A stretch of DNA of 64,000 bases, from contig CP137328.1 in NCBI GenBank assembly GCA_033182465.1, positions 558,001 through 622,000 on the forward strand. The letters are read 5' to 3'. The position numbers and the translations under genes are program-made. Of the stretch, positions 56,848 to 64,000 are shown piece by piece; the stretch's first letter is position 1, and every line of letters starts with the position of its first letter. The DNA comes from Sanghuangporus weigelae. Its lineage: Eukaryota; Basidiomycota; Agaricomycetes; Hymenochaetales; Hymenochaetaceae. Below the pieces are notes generated by a model. The model was given only the letters and a program-made list of their open reading frames with translations. It ran no database searches and was not told the origin of the DNA.

Positions 56848-58134
56848 GGTGATAAGGAGTGAAGGGGAGGTTCCCTGGCCTGCACCCTGTACCCAGACAC
56901 GGCTCTAACCACTATATAGATGGTCAGGTGAACAACAGGCATGATAGACACTGAATGAGATCAGAACCAGTTGACAAGACTGTCCAGGCTGTCCAGGATA
57001 ACATTTATACCATAGCTTCACTGTGATCCTATCATCGACCAGATATGCGACTTGAGGGCCGCTTTCAAAAGCTGAGCGGCACGTTGGTCGATAGGCTATG
57101 CTTTGATTCTGGGGCGCAGTGACATGGAAGCATACACAATATGATTGTGAGAATAGATGTTTGATTGATTACACCAAACCAACATACCGCCTCCAATCTC
57201 GTCGAGGCTGTATTCATAATTCCACTTCTTGTTGATGTAATGCAATGGGTACATCAAACAGTCCGGGAAAACAAGCGTCTCGGGATACCGCATCGCAGTT
57301 CGTCCTACATTCGACATGGTTTGCGTTCAAGGACTCGGCTATGCTTTCATCATCCGCTATCATGCAAAGCAACAAGCCACATCAGAATCTTCCAAACGAC
57401 AGACTGGTTTGATGGCTTGCTGGTTCGAGTTTGAACAATGCCAGGAACCATCCGATCTGAGTAAGCAAGGACAGCGGAGGTATGGGCATGTCAGGTTTAC
57501 TGCGTAACAGGGACTTTCTGGAGGATGACACTGCCTCAACATGCTTGTTGAAGGCGCCTCTTCTTGTCTGGCAATGTCCAGTTTCCTTATTCTGGACGTT
57601 TGCATCACTGGACAGCTCTTAGGCCATGGAGGCGGATATTGCACATCGATAACCTCACCGAAACAACAAATCTCGATCAGCGGACACGGCGAAATTTGGA
57701 TCGGAGTTTCGGACATCTCCGATGCCGATGATCTGTCCTGCTTTGTCTGCTTTGCACGATCCAGTTGTTGCATTTTCAGTTGACTCGAATTTTATAGATC
57801 GCATATTTTTCTTGTTGCAGCCACAGTCTCGTTATTCCTACATTCATTCCTCCCATTCACTCATCCTGAGATTACCCGGTCTTGGGAGGAGAGTTCTAGT
57901 TGAGACCAACCATGCCGGGAAAGGACTGTCAGCCTCATGTGTATATACAGTTTGATACACTGGCTATGATTGTATTGCCACCGCATCCTTCCTGTTCCTC
58001 AACTTCATCCGCCTGTGATACTTGATCCCATCTGCGCAGCCAACTTGTACTCAGCCTCTAGTATCACGGCCACGTGGCATTCCAAGATGGTGCGGTGTCC
58101 ACCTTCACCACAAACCAAACCAGCAGTGCAGCAC
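56848..58134. other. Region between divergent NLR-like and lipase genes
   Basis: Contains both promoters. Frames at 57096-57317 (-), 57165-57434 (+), 57360-57773 (-) and 57541-57783 (+) are moderately long but overlap one another and match no family I know. From about 57700 on, the DNA aligns with 47800-48000 upstream of the decayed lipase, so this part is the duplicated lipase promoter. Confidence 0.45.
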
Positions 58135-60313
58135 ATGGATGGGTACACGAGTCAACGTGCTCCTTCTCCCAATGGCGTGGACGGTCAGACAGACCTTCTT
58201 ATGGACTTACATGCTTTGCATGCCGACGAGTTTGCATACCTCAGCCAAAGGTTGACCGACTTCGAGCGCAGGTGCGAAGAGTCATGGACTTATCGTTCTT
58301 ACGCTATGGCCAAGCAGTTTGTCTACTTCGTGGCAAAAGCGTGGGTCAAAGCAGCTTGGGCATTTATCTTCTTCCCTACGAGTGAGTGCTCGTTTTCGTC
58401 ATTAACCAAACTTTGACCGACTCATCCCTGTAAACTTCATAGCGCTAATGGATCGCGTTGCTCTGATTCTTCTAACTTCCGTGGCAACTGTTATCATGGC
58501 ACTTCTCTTGCCATGGTGTATTCTATGCAAGGTGCCATTGTCTGGCAAGATCTTTGATTACTGTTCCCGCAGATTTTTCAATGGATTGAGCATCGTCAAT
58601 GCATGTGCGTAGCTACGCCTCCATCCGAACATGAAGCTTAATAAATGTACTCGGTATCCTTATAGCGTATCCATCGATGTTTGAAGATCTGACATACGAG
58701 CAAATCCGTGCGGCAAAAATCCACCTATCTCAACCTATTGAAGAGTCTCCGAGCCGCGTACACAGACGTGTATTTAATCTTGATGCATCAAAACTCCTGT
58801 AAGCCGCGTAATGATATGTTTACGAACAATGCTAAAAATGATTAAAAGCCTACAATGCGCGGCTCTCATATATGAGCGCACTTCTTCCACCACGCATCGA
58901 GCAGCGGCAACAGCTTTAGCGCACTCCACAGGCCCTCGTCGTCGACAAACGGAATGGGGACTTTCCGAGGCACGACCGGGTGCACACATCGCTCAATTTT
59001 GCGGAGATGCTGGTGCAGATGCCGTGATGGAGGAGTTACACGGCCATAGTAAGGAAGAGAACACCATTTGCTCCATCGCCCATGACAAGCTTGGACTGAG
59101 TTATACGACGATCTCGGAACTTAACTGCATCGGTAGCGCGTTTTGCGGCTTGTTCTGGGATCCACACGATACGTTCATCGTCGTCGTGTTCAAGGGAACA
59201 ACTCCGAGTGACTTCGCAGAATGGACGACGGATTTCACTTTCCAGTTGCGCGAGGCAGGCCTTTGGCTTCGAGGTTTCGGAAAAGGTTTGTAAGGACGGA
59301 CTTCGTAAAGAAATTATCAAGCTGACTCCGAGTGCCTTAGTTCATGACGGGTTCATGGACAAAATATTCCCGAAAAGGATTCCGCCCGGTTCTAGGATGC
59401 CCTACTGTAAGCTCTCAAAGACTACTGAGGACATAATCTAACAGACATTGTTCTCATTTGCAGCGACCATAATTGAGTCCATAAAGGCGATCTCTGCTTG
59501 TCTTCTCAAGCAATCTCCCGGCAAGAAGATCAACGTGGTAAGTCGTTTCTCGTTTGTAGTTACACGGTGCTCATCACTCTACAGTGGATAACGGGCCATT
59601 CGCTCGGATGCGCTCTTGCGTCGCTCGTATACTCCCGTCTCGTTAGCGAACCCCACGAGTATGGAGAGAACATTGTTATCCGAGATGCTTACCTCTTCGC
59701 GTCTCCTATTCTTTGCGACGTCGAGTCTGCCAACGGTAAGCTGCTGCTGTGAATTGCGTTCCTTCAATGATATGCTTAACTGCTTCTCAGCGTTCAATGG
59801 AAGAATGAACCACTTCTCGGACTTCCCTAGGACTATGTGGCGGATCACGAATGTATGTTATTCTTCTCGATGGTTCACGACCCGAGTCTGACGTTTGCCG
59901 TACCAGGGCAAAGATTGTGTCGCAACGAGTCTGCCTGATGCAGGCGATAACGTCGAATGGTCACTCTCACCCTGGAACCTATTCTCTTGTACGTTCGTTC
60001 ATTAACGCTCTCAATAGATCCTATTTTTCATCGTAGATGTTTAGATGCTCATCTCGGCTGCGAGATCAAGCTCCGCGATGCACCTGGGCGTTGCGAAGTC
60101 AGTGGGTCGCACGTCACTCCAGGTACACACGTAGTTGTTGAATCCGAGTTCCACCTCGACGTTGCCAAGGCTCAGGAGACGCCCTTGAGGACGGCATTGC
60201 GCGCTCTGCAGGACCTGCCTGTCATTGGCCGCTTGCTTGCACATGCACCGGGTTTCTATTGGGCATCGCTGCAAGGTGTTGGGGCTGGTACTTGTGAATG
60301 GGTGTATGATTAA
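58135..60313 (+). CDS. Class-3 lipase (alpha/beta-hydrolase) with N-terminal membrane region
   Basis: Predicted serine esterase/lipase acting on acylglycerols or phospholipids at a membrane. The ATG at 58135 is used because the similarity to the decayed copy begins near it; 58087 is an alternative. The first exons encode a helical domain (DLHALHADEFAYLSQRL) and a hydrophobic span (about 58457-58520). The lipase core follows: TISELNCIGSAFCGLFWDP, then VFKGTTPSDFAEW (oxyanion region), LVHDGFMDKIFP, and WITGHSLGCALASL with the nucleophilic Ser at 59600-59602, right after an intron. YLFASPILCD is the likely Asp strand. A C-terminal exon ends GVGAGTCEWVYD. About eight to ten short introns. No signal peptide. 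It stands divergent to the NLR-like gene, about 1.3 kb away. Confidence 0.9.
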
Positions 60314-61006
60314 ATGTAGATTGACACGGGATGCAATGGTTTGCGTCATTGGACATAAATTTTTATTATTCTTGACTCCTCATGGACTTTCGTCTTGGAA
60401 TAGTAGTCTGGGCGTATAGCTTATAAGTTATTTATTTATAGAGTTTCTTCTGGATTCGTAGACAAACTGCACAATGTCTGAATGCTTGTATTGTAATCTC
60501 GGACTTCCATGAACAAAAGGGCTCCGGCACTCATTTTGCGTATGAAATACTGAGTTTGCTCCCAAGCAAAAGTTCCGACTGGTACTTTGCTCACCTTGAA
60601 CCATGACAGCCTGGTAAACTGGAGCAGACTGTGTCAGTCTGGTCATTATACACATATATCGTCTGTAAGTAACTTTCATCCGCGACAGTTCCATGATGCT
60701 GACATCCCGGTCATATCATCTTTGACAATCTGTCGATTCATTCCAGTAGATAATTATTCTTGTAAGCTTACAAATGGATACCCACTTTTAGAGCCAAGAA
60801 GCGCATATAGTCACCGTACAGTCATGAGAAAAGAAAGATAAACAGAATAACGAGTTCAAACTGAACGAACGTAAATGGATAATGGAAAAGACAGAACCGT
60901 TAGAGCACTCGTTTCGGATAGTGAACCCGGTCGCAAGTTGACTCGTGTAGCAGCTTTCGGACCCGCGAAAGCATTAATTGGGTCTCCTCCAAGCTTTGCT
61001 ATATGG
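60314..61006. other. Intergenic region between convergent genes
   Basis: The only sizeable frame (60694-60428, -) has no recognisable features. I see no repeat or RNA gene. Confidence 0.45.
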
Positions 61007-62315
61007 TTAACAATAGTCACATAAACATGCGTCTTTACTATCGTCTTGTATGAAAACCCTTACCTCGATTTTCGTCAAATGTCCCTCGAGTTCGTAAGCC
61101 GTCTTGCAGCTGATATAGTTGGGTTGCACGCTTTCTGTACCACACCGATCACAGTGTTTGCCGGGCAGCAAGCAAAGATCCTGGTCAGGAGAGACGTCCA
61201 TAGAACTCCCGTCCACACGAGTCTTTGAAATAAGTCCACTGGGCCAATGGAGTTTAGGTTTAATTGTCAAGCATGTAGCAAATTTGGTAGAAGCCTCGCT
61301 GGCAGACAGACTTGAGTCACTGCACGACGAGTCCCCGCAATTTCGTTCGCCCGTACCATCCTTACCTCCCTCAGTTTGTCGCTCTGGAAGAGACATCAAC
61401 AGGGGAGGGATATACGGAGACAATCCAGGATGAATTAAAAATCCGGGCTGTAAGGCTTCATTCGGATGATACGATAAATCCTCCGAAACAGGCCAAAAGA
61501 AGAGTAAAGGAACGCACTCTTTGGTCGAGCTCGAAAGCAGAATGTCATAGATGTAGGTTGAGCTTCTGACGAGTCTGAGGTCATGATGTTCCGAGGTTCG
61601 ACAGAAGTCACCAATCGGCGAGAGGAACGATACGGGTGTGATCGAACGCTTGAAGACCATCTTATCAGAAACATAGGATTGGTTAGGGAATTGAGGTTTA
61701 CTAGATGCGTCCACGTACTCTGGCTTGCTATGTCTACCACGAGCTCGCAGTTTGTCCCTGTTGAGTGGTAGCGAACCAGATGCATGGCTCACAGATACTC
61801 TCCGAGGCATGGTCACTTCAATTTTGATGGTCAGAATACGATCATTCATAGGGATAGCTAATCCTTCATGATCTGAAATGCGAAACACTATCGGTAAGTG
61901 ATGTTTGTCGAAGACTGTGGACTCACCGCTATAATGTCTCCGAAGACTAGAGCGTTCAGTGCTCATTCTGTGCTTTATGTATGGTTCTGATACGGTCGGG
62001 CGTAGTCCAGTGACCCCAAGTTCGTCAGTACGGCTTCGACGAGAAGCAACGTGAGAGCGCTCCGTCAAGATACGAATCTTGTTAGGATGCCCCATGCCAT
62101 CGCTCTCCCATCGCACATTGTCAGCGCTCTTTGGATGAGGTTAGCGTGGACGGCGGACAACAGCTATGACGAGATTGGCGCACTTGCAAGAATTCGTCAC
62201 AGATCCAGCAGATGACAGTACGTCCGTCCCTTGAATATTGAATCTCGTGCTCCTCTACAGTCTCGTAGTCATGCTGAAGCCAGACAGCAAAAGGATACTT
62301 TGAATGGTCAGGCAT
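61007..62315 (-). CDS. Hypothetical protein, two or more exons
   Basis: The ATG at 62315 opens MPDHSKYPFAVWLQHDYETVEEHEIQYSRDGRTVICWICDEFLQ. A GTGCGC donor and a CAAAG acceptor near 62130 then remove a 55-base intron and join in frame to SADNVRWESDGMGH. A long open frame follows to the stop at 61007. The N-terminal part resembles, loosely, small basidiomycete domains with a VW...DG.T..CWI pattern. The middle is Ser/Arg-rich, and near the C-terminus there is a HCDRCG motif with two further cysteines that might bind zinc. I do not recognise the family, and an additional intron within the long frame is possible. Confidence 0.5.
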
Positions 62316-62836
62316 ACCAGTTTGTTCGAGTCCAGAAGGGAGTTAAAGCAGGGGATTGCGCGGAGCTCCCATCTCGATGCTAACTGCGCCAGCCTTATAC
62401 ATAGACATATCATGGTGCGAAGATGCGACCGCATCTGAGGCCATGCCAATTCCTTTTATGATGCTGATTGTGACAATGGACAATAGATAAACTGACTCGT
62501 CTGGTGAGAACACACTAGGAAACAATTGAAATGCTAAGCGAGTCCGCTCAAGATTCCAGCAATCCAGATCATGTCGGAGTGTCTTCCGTTTCGAAGGGAA
62601 AGAATGGCTTCTGCCGCGAAATAAACGAGATTCGCTAATATTTTTGCAACGCAGAAAGTGAAGAATACAGAACGAGAAAGATGACTCGCCAGTGACCGAG
62701 CAAATTTATGTGGGACTCATGTACCTATTATAGATATGTTAATCATGTGACGAACAAACTTTTGGTTTAACGCTGCTCGTAGTGCACACTGAACCTTTGA
62801 AGTCTGCGCACTCATCTTCAGTTCTAATCAGTCAGT
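62316..62836. promoter_or_regulatory. Divergent promoter region of the hypothetical gene and PRP43
   Basis: Separates two divergent starts. A 60-codon minus-strand frame (62525-62343) has a hydrophobic stretch but no support. No specific promoter motif was identified. Confidence 0.4.

Positions 62837-64000
<1,164 letters not shown>

Noticed and set aside
57096-57783. Several overlapping frames on both strands between the NLR-like and lipase genes
   Set aside because: They contradict one another, lack domains, and the rightmost part is duplicated promoter DNA. I could not choose a coding model.

Overview
The window looks like nuclear DNA from a basidiomycete fungus, most likely an Agaricomycete. 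The genes are broken by many short GT-AG introns (about 45-65 nt). The protein families (Zn2Cys6 regulator of the basidiomycete type, SAC3/GANP, OMA1, nucleostemin-type GTPase, C2-NACHT-WD40 STAND protein, F-box/LRR protein) and an intron-bearing tRNA-Glu also fit. No prokaryotic-style operons are present. Taxonomy is inferred from sequence character only.

Layout. 1-4.6 kb: gene-poor, with one MITE-like element. 4.6-20.05 kb: a housekeeping block with a Zn2Cys6 transcription factor (+), an epoxide hydrolase (+), an F-box protein with an apparent one-base frameshift (-), the mitochondrial protease OMA1 (+) and the large mRNA-export scaffold SAC3 (-). 20.9-21.7 kb: a decayed member of a coiled-coil family. 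22.3-30.6 kb: a zf-4CXXC_R1 (CDCA7-like) nuclear protein (-), divergent from a nucleostemin/GNL3-type ribosome-biogenesis GTPase (+), then a small membrane protein (-). 31.7-38.2 kb: a tandem array of three intact, apparently intronless coiled-coil paralogues plus one decayed copy, all on the minus strand, two of them with a recognisably duplicated promoter. I cannot assign this family to anything known. 39.6-42.5 kb: a tail-anchored FHA-domain protein (-). 43.9 kb: tRNA-Glu(CTC) with an intron.

44.4-51.1 kb is a mosaic of rearranged segmental duplications. It holds a decayed tRNA, a gene for a disordered protein with a truncated second copy, an inverted copy of that gene's 3' end, a decayed Crinkler-like N-terminal domain, a decayed class-3 lipase and a WD40 fragment. 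The lipase and WD40 pieces match the intact genes next door: a C2-NACHT-WD40 NLR-like protein (51.6-56.8 kb, -) and a class-3 lipase with an N-terminal membrane segment (58.1-60.3 kb, +). 61-62.3 kb: a hypothetical protein (-). 62.8 kb to the end: the 5' part of the DEAH helicase PRP43 (+), cut off by the window edge.

Functionally, the conserved genes serve gene expression and organelle upkeep (transcription, mRNA export, ribosome assembly, splicing, mitochondrial quality control). The two accessory zones stand out as fast-evolving: the coiled-coil array, and the NLR/lipase neighbourhood with its debris field. Exon joins were worked out by eye from reading frame, splice dinucleotides and family similarity, so exact ends are approximate wherever stated.
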